A DNA stretch of 64,000 bases from Streptomyces lydicus. GTDB taxonomy: Bacteria; Actinomycetota; Actinomycetes; Streptomycetales; Streptomycetaceae. Location of the stretch: assembly GCF_004125265.1 (NCBI RefSeq), contig NZ_RDTE01000003.1, positions 3,038,001-3,102,000 of the forward strand, in the 5' to 3' direction. Of the stretch, positions 28,427 to 37,001 are shown one piece after another (positions within the stretch are counted from its first letter, which is position 1; each line of letters opens with the position of its first letter). The position numbers and the translations under genes are program-made. A model generated the notes under the pieces. It ran no database searches. It saw only the letters and a list, made by a program, of their open reading frames with translations, and was not told where the DNA came from.

Positions 28427-28453
28427 GGAGCGTCAACCTCCTTCACACCGACG

Positions 28454-30073
28454 TCAGTTGACCTTGATCTCGTTGTAGACGGGCACGCTGAACGGGTTCA
28501 GTGACACATTGCTGATCCGGTCGGAGTAGCCGGCGCTGCCGTTCTGGTACCAGAGCGGAATGGCCGGCATCTGCTGGGCGAGGATCTTCTCCGAGTCCTG
28601 GAAGGTCGCGACGGCCCGGCGGGTGTCCGTTGCCGCGTTCGCCTCATTCACCAGCTTGTCGAAGGCGCGGTTGCTGAACTTTCCGTCGTTGGAGGAGGCA
28701 TCGGTGTAGTACAGCGGCTGCAGGAAGTTCTGGATCAGCGGATAGTCCATCTGCCAGCCGGCCCGGAACGGCCCGGTCATCCGCCTGGCCGTGATCTTGT
28801 TCCGGAAGTCGGCGAAGGTGCCGACCGGGTTGCCGACGCAGGCATTGTCGTCCTCCAGCGACTTGTTGACGCTGTTGCAGAGGGCGTCGACCCAGTCCTT
28901 GTGGGACCCCGTATCGGCGTTGTACGTGAGGGTCATCGACCCGCCGGGAATTCCGCCGCCCTCCTTGATCAGCTGCTTGGCCCTGACCGGGTTGAACACA
29001 CAGGCGTCGCCGCACAGCCCCGCCTTGTAGCCGCCGTGCGCCCCCAGCACCGGCGAGGTCCAGTCGGTGGCGGGGGTGCGGGTCCGGTGGAAGATCTCCC
29101 GGGTGATCTGGTCCCGGTCGATCGCCATGGACAGACCGCGCCGCAGCTTCTCCGCACCCGGGTGGTTCCACCGCTTGTCGTACATGGGGAAGGTCAGGGT
29201 CTGGATGATCCCGGCCGGCTGGTTGAGGTAGCGGCCCCCGAGGTCCGCCTTCACATGTGTGAGCTGCGCGGCCGGCACATCGTCGACCAGGTCGATATTG
29301 CCCGCCTGCAGATCGGTATAGGCGGTGTTGTTGTCCGTATAGACCCGCAGGTCGATTCCGCCGTTGCGCGCCGGATCGTCACCCGGGTACTTCTGCCATT
29401 TCCGCATCCGCAGCACGGACCCCTTGTCATAGGAGTCCACGAGATACGGGCCGTTCCCGACGGGATTCCCGAGCCAGGCGTCGTGATGTCGGAAGAACGC
29501 CTGCGGAAGCGGCATGAAGGCCGCGTAGCCCAGCGTGTCGGGCCAGCTGGAGAATTTCTGGTTGAGTTTGACGGTGAAGGTGTGGTCACCCTTCACCACC
29601 AGCCCCGACAGGGTCCTGGCCCGTGGACGCCCGCTGTCCGGATGCACCTGCGCAAAGCCGTCGATATAGCTGAAGAAAGCCGCGTTCTTCTGCTTGTTGC
29701 TCAGCAGCGCACCATAATTCCAGGCATCCACGAAGGACCGGGCCGTGACCTTTTCCCCGTTGCTGAAGGTCCAGCCTTTCTTCAGCGTCACCGTGAAATT
29801 CCGCGAATCCTTCGTCTCGATGCGGTCGGCGATCACATTCTCCGCAGCGCCGGTCTTCGGGTTGTAGCGCTTGAGCCCCCGGAACAGCATCTCCAGGACC
29901 TTGCCACCCTGGACCTCATTGGTGTTCGCCGGCTCCAGCGGATTCTGCGGATCGCCCCAGGACGAGCTGACCACCCCGGAACGGCTCGCACCGGCCCCGC
30001 CCCCGCAGGCCGTGGCCACGAGGGCGACGACGACGGCACAGCCGCCCCACCTCGCGCACGTGGCTCTCCGCAT
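28454..30073 (-). CDS. Peptide-binding lipoprotein, second system
   Basis: A 539-aa SBP_bac_5 protein, first gene of the minus-strand transport operon. The signal peptide (MRRATCARWG, then a hydrophobic core) ends in a VATAC lipobox, with lipidated Cys near residue 23. The mature chain has the family features SNGEKVTARSFVDAWNYG and PAIPLWYQNGSAGYS. The ribosome site GAGGAGGCGTC directly precedes the ATG. Two internal Cys pairs near the middle may form disulfides. Its ligand is unknown. Confidence 0.88.
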   Translation of the reverse strand: MRRATCARWGGCAVVVALVATACGGGAGASRSGVVSSSWGDPQNPLEPANTNEVQGGKVLEMLFRGLKRYNPKTGAAENVIADRIETKDSRNFTVTLKKGWTFSNGEKVTARSFVDAWNYGALLSNKQKNAAFFSYIDGFAQVHPDSGRPRARTLSGLVVKGDHTFTVKLNQKFSSWPDTLGYAAFMPLPQAFFRHHDAWLGNPVGNGPYLVDSYDKGSVLRMRKWQKYPGDDPARNGGIDLRVYTDNNTAYTDLQAGNIDLVDDVPAAQLTHVKADLGGRYLNQPAGIIQTLTFPMYDKRWNHPGAEKLRRGLSMAIDRDQITREIFHRTRTPATDWTSPVLGAHGGYKAGLCGDACVFNPVRAKQLIKEGGGIPGGSMTLTYNADTGSHKDWVDALCNSVNKSLEDDNACVGNPVGTFADFRNKITARRMTGPFRAGWQMDYPLIQNFLQPLYYTDASSNDGKFSNRAFDKLVNEANAATDTRRAVATFQDSEKILAQQMPAIPLWYQNGSAGYSDRISNVSLNPFSVPVYNEIKVN

Positions 30074-30230
30074 GACGCCTCCTCAGGTCCGGATCATGCC
30101 TAGCCACATCAGAGCGCAAAGGGGGACGTACCGCACTTCGGCGGCGACCGCCACTGCTCCGAAGACCGGAGAAAACCCCCGGATGCCCGAGCGGGGACGG
30201 AGCAGAGGAACCCCCGAGGACCCCCCCGAG

Positions 30231-30290
30231 AAACCCCGGGAGAGCCCCGGAAAAGCCCGGGGAACGAATCCCGGGGAGAGAGCCCGGGCC
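30231..30290 (-). terminator. GC-rich hairpin cluster after the ABM gene
   Basis: Several interchangeable CCCCGGG/CCCGGGG arms (for example 30234-30240 with 30256-30262, and further copies at 30270-30288) lie just past the monooxygenase stop in its direction of transcription. Promoters of the peptide operon must also be in this 240-bp gap. Confidence 0.45.
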
Positions 30291-30313
30291 CCCGGCGCCC
30301 TCCCCGGCACTCC

Positions 30314-30646
30314 CTATATGTGATGCACCGACTCCACCGCGAACAGCCGCGGATCGAACCCCTCCGCCAGCGCCGCGGCCTCCGCCATGTGCTCCCGCGC
30401 CGTCGGGTCGCCCAGCATCGTCCGGAAGTGCTCCTCGCTCTCCCACTGGGCGTAATTGACGACCCGTTCGCCGTCCGCGCTCGCGTGGATGTTCGCCGAG
30501 ATGAACCCCGGCCGGTCCTTCATCGTCTCCTCGGTGGCCCGGCTGAGCACCGCCACCAGCTCCGCCTGCCGCTCGGGCCGGACGGTGAACACATTGATGA
30601 GCGTGGCGATCGTGCGCCCGGTCTCGATCTTCGTTGCAACTGCCAT
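30314..30646 (-). CDS. Antibiotic biosynthesis monooxygenase (ABM) domain protein
   Basis: A 110-aa single ABM-fold protein with the typical TLINVFTVRPERQAELVAVL start, YAQWESEEHFRTML centre and a PRLFAVESVHHI end. ABM proteins are small dimeric ferredoxin-like proteins, some cofactor-independent oxygenases, others of unknown role. No biosynthetic cluster surrounds it. The ATG at 30646 is preferred on homology; its ribosome site is weak. Confidence 0.8.
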   Translation of the reverse strand: MAVATKIETGRTIATLINVFTVRPERQAELVAVLSRATEETMKDRPGFISANIHASADGERVVNYAQWESEEHFRTMLGDPTAREHMAEAAALAEGFDPRLFAVESVHHI

Positions 30647-30760
30647 ACCGACAGTCTGCCGCCGACCACTGACAACCCGGCCACGGCCGGGACGCCACAG
30701 CAGCCGAGCGCCGGCCGCTCTCGCCGCGCGGACCGCCCCCGCCGCCCTCCGGGTACGCAA

Positions 30761-30818
30761 ACGGGGCGCCCCTCACATGGAGGGGCGCCCCGTCACCTCG
30801 GGCCGGAATCCCGGCCCG
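30761..30818 (-). terminator. Double-hairpin terminator after typA
   Basis: A perfect 14-bp stem (30761-30774 with 30780-30793, loop ACATG), then an 8-bp stem CGGGCCGG/CCGGCCCG (30799-30806 and 30811-30818). Both lie within 100 bp of the typA stop at 30853. Confidence 0.85.
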
Positions 30819-30852
30819 GACCACCGTCGGTGTGACCGCTCGGCGCGGTCCT

Positions 30853-32757
30853 TTAGCGCTTCGCGCGGGAAGCCGTGCGGCCGCGCTCCTTCTGGTCCAG
30901 GACGACCTTGCGGATGCGCACGGCCTCCGGGGTCACCTCGACGCACTCGTCGTCGCGGCAGAACTCCAGGGACTGCTCCAGCGACAGCTTGCGCGGCGGC
31001 ACGATCGCCTCGAACGAGTCGGCCGAGGAGGAGCGCATGTTGGTGAGCTTCTTCTCCTTGGTGATGTTGACGTCCATGTCGTCGGAGCGGGAGTTCTCGC
31101 CGACGATCATGCCCTCGTACACCTCGGTGCCCGGGTCGGTGAAGAGCACACCGCGCTCCTGGAGGTTGGTCATCGCGAAGGCGGTGACCGCACCGGTGCG
31201 GTCGGCGACCAGGGAGCCGTTGTTACGGGTGGAGAGCTGGCCGAACCACGGCTCGTGACCCTCGTGGATGGAGTGCGCGATACCGGTGCCGCGGGTGTTG
31301 GTCAGGAACTCGGTACGGAAGCCGATCAGGCCGCGGGAGGGAACGACGAACTCCATGCGGACCCAGCCGGAGCCGTGGTTGGACATGTTGTCCATCCGGC
31401 CCTTGCGGACACCCATCAGCTGTGTGACGGCGCCCATGTGCTCCTCGGGCACGTCGATGGTCATGCGCTCGACGGGCTCGTGCGTCTTGCCGTCGATCTC
31501 CTTGGTGACCACCTGCGGCTTGCCGATGGTCATCTCGAAGCCCTCGCGGCGCATCTGCTCGACCAGGATGGCCAGCGCCAGCTCACCGCGGCCCTGCACC
31601 TCCCAGGCGTCGGGGCGCTCGGTCTCCAGCACGCGCAGCGAGACGTTACCGATCAGCTCGCGCTCCAGGCGGTCCTTGACCTGGCGGGCGGTGACCTTGC
31701 GGTCCTTGACCGCGTTCTTGGCGTCCGCGCCCTTGCCGGTACCGCCGCGGCCGACCAGCGGCGAGGTGTTGGTGCCGATGGTCATGGAGATGGCCGGCTC
31801 GTCGACCGTGATCAGCGGCAGCGCGATCGGGTTCTCCGGATCGGCCAGGGTCTCGCCGATCATGATGTCGGGGATACCGGCGACCGCGCAGATGTCGCCC
31901 GGGCCTGCCACCTCGGCGGGCTTGCGGGTGAGCGCCTCGGTCATCATCAGCTCGGTGATGCGGACGTTCTGGATCGAGCCGTCACGCTTGATCCAGGCGA
32001 CGTTCTGGCCCTTGCGCAGCTCGCCCTGCTCGACCCGGAGCAGCGCGATACGGCCGAGGAAGTTGTCCGCGTCGAGGTTGGTGACGTGGGCCTGGAGCGG
32101 GGCCTGTCCGTCGTACTCCGGCGCCGGAATGTGCTCCAGCAGCGTGGTGAAGAAGGGCTGCAGGTTCTCGCTGTCGGCGGGGACGGTGCCGTCCTCCGGC
32201 TTGGTCAGCGAGGCGACGCCGTCACGGGCGCAGGCGTAGACGATCGGGAACTCGATCTGGTCCTCGTCCGCGTCCAGGTCCAGGAACAGGTCGTAGGTCT
32301 CGTTGACGACCTCGTCGATCCGGGAGTCGGGGCGGTCGGTCTTGTTGATGCACAGGATGACCGGCATCCGGGCCGCGAGGGCCTTGCGGAGCACGAAGCG
32401 GGTCTGCGGGAGCGGACCCTCGGAGGCGTCGACCAGCAGGACGACCGCGTCGACCATCGACAGACCGCGCTCGACCTCGCCACCGAAGTCGGCGTGGCCG
32501 GGGGTGTCGATGATGTTGATCGTGATCGGGTCCCCGCCGTCCTTGGGGTGATACTTCACCGCCGTGTTCTTGGCGAGGATCGTGATGCCCTTCTCACGCT
32601 CCAGGTCGTTGGAGTCCATCATCCGGTCGTCGAGCTTCTCGGCGGCGTGCTCGGCGAACGCGCCGGCCTGCTTGAGCATGGCGTCGACGAGGGTCGTCTT
32701 CCCGTGGTCGACGTGGGCGACGATGGCAACGTTACGAATGTCGTGGCGCGTGGGCAT
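30853..32757 (-). CDS. typA: Translational GTPase TypA/BipA
   Basis: A 634-aa ribosome-associated GTPase. G1 AHVDHGKTT, G3 DTPGHADFGGE, G4 NKTD and the switch region EREKGITI are evident, followed by EF-G-like domains II, III and V and the TypA-specific C-terminal domain. Compared with E. coli BipA there is a Gly/Lys-rich insertion (LVGRGGTGKGADAKNAVKDR), usual in actinobacteria. The ATG at 32757 has GGGAGAAG upstream; the longer frame adds 29 non-family residues. Known roles in the family include ribosome assembly and stress responses. Confidence 0.95.
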   Translation of the reverse strand: MPTRHDIRNVAIVAHVDHGKTTLVDAMLKQAGAFAEHAAEKLDDRMMDSNDLEREKGITILAKNTAVKYHPKDGGDPITINIIDTPGHADFGGEVERGLSMVDAVVLLVDASEGPLPQTRFVLRKALAARMPVILCINKTDRPDSRIDEVVNETYDLFLDLDADEDQIEFPIVYACARDGVASLTKPEDGTVPADSENLQPFFTTLLEHIPAPEYDGQAPLQAHVTNLDADNFLGRIALLRVEQGELRKGQNVAWIKRDGSIQNVRITELMMTEALTRKPAEVAGPGDICAVAGIPDIMIGETLADPENPIALPLITVDEPAISMTIGTNTSPLVGRGGTGKGADAKNAVKDRKVTARQVKDRLERELIGNVSLRVLETERPDAWEVQGRGELALAILVEQMRREGFEMTIGKPQVVTKEIDGKTHEPVERMTIDVPEEHMGAVTQLMGVRKGRMDNMSNHGSGWVRMEFVVPSRGLIGFRTEFLTNTRGTGIAHSIHEGHEPWFGQLSTRNNGSLVADRTGAVTAFAMTNLQERGVLFTDPGTEVYEGMIVGENSRSDDMDVNITKEKKLTNMRSSSADSFEAIVPPRKLSLEQSLEFCRDDECVEVTPEAVRIRKVVLDQKERGRTASRAKR

Positions 32758-32850
32758 ACTGGCGGCGCTTCTCCCGGAATCGTGGGTGGCGGCACGTCCA
32801 TTCGGTACGCGCGCCTGCCGGGCATAACGAAGCCACGGCCTCACCCCATC

Positions 32851-32889
32851 GTACGGGGCTGCGGCGGCATTGACCGCCGCAGCCCGTAC
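32851..32889 (-). terminator. Terminator after the orphan binding protein gene
   Basis: GTACGGGGCTGCGGCGG (32851-32867) pairs with CCGCCGCAGCCCGTAC (32874-32889) with one bulged G. It lies 55 bp past the lipoprotein stop and upstream of typA. Confidence 0.8.
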
Positions 32890-32943
32890 CTACGCCTTCT
32901 GACCTGCGGTTTCTTGCCTTTATTCGCCAGGGTGCCCGCCCGG

Positions 32944-35328
32944 CTACATCTGGTAGCCGATGTCCTGGAAACGGGGTGTGGCGAAGCCGAAGGCGCCGAC
33001 GTTGGCGAGCGTCTTCTTCGTGGCCACCAGCTCGGGCCGCTGGTAGAGCGGAATCGATCCGGCGGCCGCCCAGATCCTGGCGTCGGCCTGCTCGACCAGC
33101 GTGTGCGCGGCGCTCTCGTCCAGCTCGGAGGCGGCCTGGTCGAAGAGCTGGTCGATGTGGTCGGTGCCGACCCGGGTGTAGTTCTGCTCGACGGTCAGCG
33201 AGCCGTCGGGCGCGGGCTGCGGCTTGGCGTAGATCGGCCGGGCGTCGGTCGCCGGGTAGGCGGTGCCGGGCCAGGAGTACAGCGCCAGGTCGTAGTCACC
33301 GGAGGCGATGTGGTCCTGGAAGTAGCTGGCGTCGGAGACCCGCTGGAGGGAGGTCTGCACGCCGATCTTGGCGAGCATTTCGGCGATCTGCCGGCCGACG
33401 GCGCGCAGCTGTGCGGAGCCTGCGCCGTCGGGGAGCACGAAGCGCAGGGTGAGCGGCCTGCCGTTCTTCTTGACGGCGGCGATCTTGGCCCCCTTGTGGC
33501 CGGCCGGCCGCGGTGCGAAGGCCGCGTCGGCGGGCCGCTCGGCGGCCGCGCGCAGGGCGCCCGGGTGCCCGCCGGACCCCGGCAGATTCGGGGCCTGCCC
33601 GGTCTCGATCAGCTCGGCCGCACCGAGCGTCTGTGCCGCGCGCCTCTTGTACTGCTTGTACCTGCCGAACGCCGCCGACGTGGTGTCCTCGCCCGCTTCG
33701 TCCTTCTCCCTGGCCGCCGCCTCCTTGTAGAAGGAGGCACTCTGCCGCAGCAGGGCGGCCTGCTGGACCTCGGAGCCGACCGCGCCGGTGAAGGACAGCG
33801 GGGCCTTCGCGGCGGCGGGCCGCATGCCGTCGGACCGCTCGCTCCCGGCGGGCGGGGCGGCATGGCCGCGGCCGGAGCGGGCCGGGTTGCGGTCATCGGC
33901 GTCGCCGTCGTCGCCGCCGTCGGACCGGTCATCGGCCCTCTCGTCCCGGTAGCGGTCGTCCGACGCGTCCCTGCCGGGTGCCGGTGCGTCCGCCTTCTCG
34001 CCGGCCTGCTGGCGGTCGGTGTTGTCGCTCTTCCAGCCGGCCTCCGCGAGCAGCGCCTTGGCCGCCCCGGTGTCCTGGCCGCCGAGCGCATCACTGTGGT
34101 CCTCGTAGCCGTACTGCTCGGCCATCAGCAGATGGCTGCCGAGCGGCCTGGACGGCAGGTCGAGCGGCTTGAGGACGGTGTCCGCGAGCTCCTGGCGGTC
34201 GAGGGCACGGGCCACCGCGCGGCGCACCCGGTCGTCGGCCAGCGGCCCGCTGCTGCCGTTGAGGGCGAGCTGGGTGTAGGCGGGCTCCAGGGCCTTGCGG
34301 ATGGTGTAGCCGCGCAGTACGGCGTTCTCCGCCGCGGCGGCCTTGGCGCCGGAGCGGGCCCCGGCCCGGTTCCCCTCGCTCTGCGGGCCCGCGTTGCCGT
34401 CGCCGGGCGCGTGCGGGCCGGCCGAGGCGGCGCGCCGGGCGGAGGCGACCCGCTTCGCGGCGACCTGGTCGACCGCGGCGACATCGATGCTCCCGTCGGC
34501 GAGCGCCGCGGCCCGCTTGTCGCCGGGCAGCGACTGCAGCACGATCCTCTTGAGCATGGCGGGATCGCCCCACCACTTCGGGTTGCGTACGAGGACCACG
34601 CGCCCCTGTTTGGCGTCCCGCTTCTGGAAGAGGAACGGCCCGGCACTGACCTGCAGTTGCTCACGGGCGCCGTCGTTGAAGGCGTCGGCGCTGCCCATCA
34701 CGCTCTTGGGGTAGAGCGGGGTGAACAGGGACTCCCAGTCGGCGTAGGGGCGGGCGAAGGTGACCTTGACCTCGCGGGAGTCCGCGCCCTGCTCGACCTT
34801 GCCGATCCGGTCGTAGCCGGCGTTGCGGGCGGTCCAGAAGGCGTTGTCCTTGCCGCGCAGCGCGGTCCACTGGGCGATGAAGTCGGCGGCGGTGACCGGT
34901 CGGCCGTCGCTCCACCGCGCCTTGCGGTTGATCTTGTAGGTGACGACCTGTTTGGGGTCGCGGGCGCTGATGTCCGCGGCGTCCAGGTAGTCGGCGTTGC
35001 GCTGTGGTCTGCCGTTCGCGTCGAGGGTGAACATGCTGGGCAGCACCGCGCCGGCGATCCGCGTGGTGGTCGCGTCGGCGTCGGACTGGAAGGCGTTCAG
35101 CGTGCCGGGCATCGCATCGACGGCCCAGCGCAGGGTGCCGCCCTTCTTCAGTTCGCCGCGGGGCGCGGCGGCGATGTCCTGGGATGTGGCGACAGACGTG
35201 TCCCGGGCCTCGTCACTGCATCCGGCCAGGGCCGGCAGCGGGAGCAGCACCCCGGCCGCGATGAGCGCGGCACAGCGCCGCCTGCGGCACGCCGCGCGGC
35301 GGCCTGAGGGGTGGTCGTGGTCGGTCAT
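32944..35328 (-). CDS. Orphan peptide-binding lipoprotein with low-complexity insertion
   Basis: A 794-aa SBP_bac_5 protein, about 200-250 residues longer than normal. The N-terminus has an Arg-rich region, a hydrophobic core and the lipobox LAGC with C37. Recognisable family segments are GGTLRWAVDAMPGTLNAF, SDGRPVTAADFIAQWTAL and the C-terminal DYDLALYSWPGTAYP. Two insertions break the fold: residues ~296-336 (Ala/Gly/Arg) and ~431-619 (many Asp, Arg, Gly, Ala). No permease or ATPase gene is adjacent, so it must share a transporter or act alone. A GGAGGTAACC ribosome site precedes the ATG. Confidence 0.82.
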   Translation of the reverse strand: MTDHDHPSGRRAACRRRRCAALIAAGVLLPLPALAGCSDEARDTSVATSQDIAAAPRGELKKGGTLRWAVDAMPGTLNAFQSDADATTTRIAGAVLPSMFTLDANGRPQRNADYLDAADISARDPKQVVTYKINRKARWSDGRPVTAADFIAQWTALRGKDNAFWTARNAGYDRIGKVEQGADSREVKVTFARPYADWESLFTPLYPKSVMGSADAFNDGAREQLQVSAGPFLFQKRDAKQGRVVLVRNPKWWGDPAMLKRIVLQSLPGDKRAAALADGSIDVAAVDQVAAKRVASARRAASAGPHAPGDGNAGPQSEGNRAGARSGAKAAAAENAVLRGYTIRKALEPAYTQLALNGSSGPLADDRVRRAVARALDRQELADTVLKPLDLPSRPLGSHLLMAEQYGYEDHSDALGGQDTGAAKALLAEAGWKSDNTDRQQAGEKADAPAPGRDASDDRYRDERADDRSDGGDDGDADDRNPARSGRGHAAPPAGSERSDGMRPAAAKAPLSFTGAVGSEVQQAALLRQSASFYKEAAAREKDEAGEDTTSAAFGRYKQYKRRAAQTLGAAELIETGQAPNLPGSGGHPGALRAAAERPADAAFAPRPAGHKGAKIAAVKKNGRPLTLRFVLPDGAGSAQLRAVGRQIAEMLAKIGVQTSLQRVSDASYFQDHIASGDYDLALYSWPGTAYPATDARPIYAKPQPAPDGSLTVEQNYTRVGTDHIDQLFDQAASELDESAAHTLVEQADARIWAAAGSIPLYQRPELVATKKTLANVGAFGFATPRFQDIGYQM

Positions 35329-35733
35329 GACGGTTACCTCCGGGCTCGCCCGCGCCGCGCCGTGCGCCGCCTGGGGCCAGACCGGCGCACCACGTTCGGC
35401 CGACTTTGGGGCTCATCACATCTATGGCCCCCCTACTGAATGCGACCTCGCGCGCAGTGGCCGCCCGACACGTCGGCCGGCGCCCCAAGCCCACCCGCCC
35501 GGCCCAACACCGGGCCCCTCAGCAGCCGGAATCCGTGCCCCGGGCGGCGCGGAGCGCCCCCGCACACCAGCGGTTTCCGTATCCGCGTTCGACCTGCGCC
35601 GCGGCGCATGGTTGCCGGAACGCACCGGTTCGAGTCGTAATCACGCTCGCCCCCTTCCCAACGCCTACTGTGACGCGCGACACTCTCGGGCGCATGAGAT
35701 CGCCCACCACACCTTCAAAAGTGAGGGCACGTT
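35329..35733. other. 405-bp divergent promoter region, no gene seen
   Basis: Between the orphan lipoprotein gene and the small coiled-coil gene. Short open frames exist on both strands but have no ribosome sites or protein-like composition. Promoters for both genes should be here; none can be assigned with confidence. Confidence 0.5.
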
Positions 35734-36033
35734 ATGTCCCTTCAGGACGAATTGACGGCGGTTGAACGCAGCCTGGACGGTCTGACCCGTTCGGTGGGAC
35801 GGCTGGAGGCTCAGCTCGACGCCTGTCTGGACATCCGCCGGCTCCGCAGCGACACGGACCATCTGCGCGAAAGCCTGACCCTGCTCAAGCAGAGTGTGGC
35901 GGCCGGTCCGCCGCGCCGTCCGAGCGCCGTCGTCGAGGAGATGGTGACGATCCCCGACGCCCCGTACGACGCCGCGCTGTGGACCGATGCCGAGGACGAG
36001 GGGCTCGGCTCCAGGAACGGCCACGCGCCCTGA
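35734..36033 (+). CDS. Small coiled-coil protein of unknown function
   Basis: A 99-aa protein. Residues ~1-55 show a heptad pattern (ELTAVERSLDGLTRSVGRLEA) and the C-terminal half is acidic and Pro-rich. The family is not recognised. The ATG at 35734 follows GTGAGGGCAC. It ends 106 bp before sdhC on the same strand and may be cotranscribed with the sdh genes. Confidence 0.6.
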   Translation: MSLQDELTAVERSLDGLTRSVGRLEAQLDACLDIRRLRSDTDHLRESLTLLKQSVAAGPPRRPSAVVEEMVTIPDAPYDAALWTDAEDEGLGSRNGHAP

Positions 36034-36139
36034 CCACGCGGCACGAGTCCCGCTCACCACCCCTCATCCCGTCCCGCCCCGCCCCGGCGGTGCCTTCGCC
36101 GCCCCCGCCCCGACGGAGCGCCCTTCACGGAGACCGACG

Positions 36140-36967
36140 TTGGCCACTGGCACCGAACCCTCCCCACCAGCACCCGCGAACGGTGTGCACACCGCCTCGC
36201 GCGCCGCCATCCCCGCCCGCCATCTGCGCACCGACCGCTGGTGGCTGGCACCGGCCGGCACCGCCGCCGGACTGTTCGCGTTCATCGTCTACTCGACCTG
36301 GCGGGCGTTCGCGAACGCCGACTACTACCACGCGCCCTATGTCTCGCCGTTCTACTCGCCCTGCCTGGCGGAGAACTGCCGCACCATGCGCGGCGGCCCC
36401 AACTGGGAGATCTTCGGCAGCTGGTGGGGCCTGTCCCCGGCGCTGCTCATCCTGATCTTCCCGCTGGGCTTCCGGCTGACCTGCTACTACTACCGCAAGG
36501 CCTACTACCGCGGCTTCTGGGCCTCGCCGCCGGCCTGCGCGGTCGCCGAGCCGCACAAGAAGTACACCGGTGAGACCCGCTTCCCGCTGATCCTGCAGAA
36601 CATCCACCGCTACTTCTTCTACTTCGCGGTGCTGGTCGCGGGCGTGCTGACCTACGACACCGCGCTGACCTTCCGCGACGAGAACTACGCCTGGGGCCAC
36701 ATGGGCCTGGGCACCCTGGTCTTCCTCGCCAACATCGTGCTGATCTGGGCGTACACCCTCTCCTGCCACTCGTGCCGGCACATCGTCGGCGGACGGCTGC
36801 GGCACTTCTCCAAGCACCCGGTGCGCTACCGGCTGTGGGGCTGGGTCGGCAAGCTCAACGAGCGGCACATGCTGCTCGCGTGGTCCTCGCTGATCAGCGT
36901 GGCCGTCGCCGACTTCTATGTCTTCCTGCTGGCCAGCGGGGCCATCACGGACCCGCGTTTCTTCTGA
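36140..36967 (+). CDS. sdhC: Succinate dehydrogenase membrane subunit (Sdh1 type)
   Basis: A 275-aa membrane anchor resembling mycobacterial Rv0249c, larger than classical SdhC or SdhD and probably replacing both. About five membrane segments are seen (~38-55, 98-118, 155-175, 190-208 and 245-265). Cys and His residues are concentrated in SPCLAENC (C75, C80) and LSCHSCRH (C209, H210, C212, H214). The mycobacterial Sdh1 structure is reported to have a membrane-embedded Rieske-type cluster in this subunit; the CHSCRH motif is a candidate ligand site. The start is taken as TTG 36140 with GGAG upstream, since the longer frame begins inside the previous gene. Confidence 0.82.
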   Translation: MATGTEPSPPAPANGVHTASRAAIPARHLRTDRWWLAPAGTAAGLFAFIVYSTWRAFANADYYHAPYVSPFYSPCLAENCRTMRGGPNWEIFGSWWGLSPALLILIFPLGFRLTCYYYRKAYYRGFWASPPACAVAEPHKKYTGETRFPLILQNIHRYFFYFAVLVAGVLTYDTALTFRDENYAWGHMGLGTLVFLANIVLIWAYTLSCHSCRHIVGGRLRHFSKHPVRYRLWGWVGKLNERHMLLAWSSLISVAVADFYVFLLASGAITDPRFF

Positions 36968-37001
36968 CGACAGCATCTCTCAAGGAAAGGTGTGCCCTCT
37001 G

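Noticed and set aside
30832..35307. A 1491-codon open frame on the plus strand
   Set aside because: It runs antisense across typA and the orphan lipoprotein gene, has no domain-like motifs and reads as Arg/Gly/Leu-rich shadow sequence; the minus-strand genes have clear family motifs.
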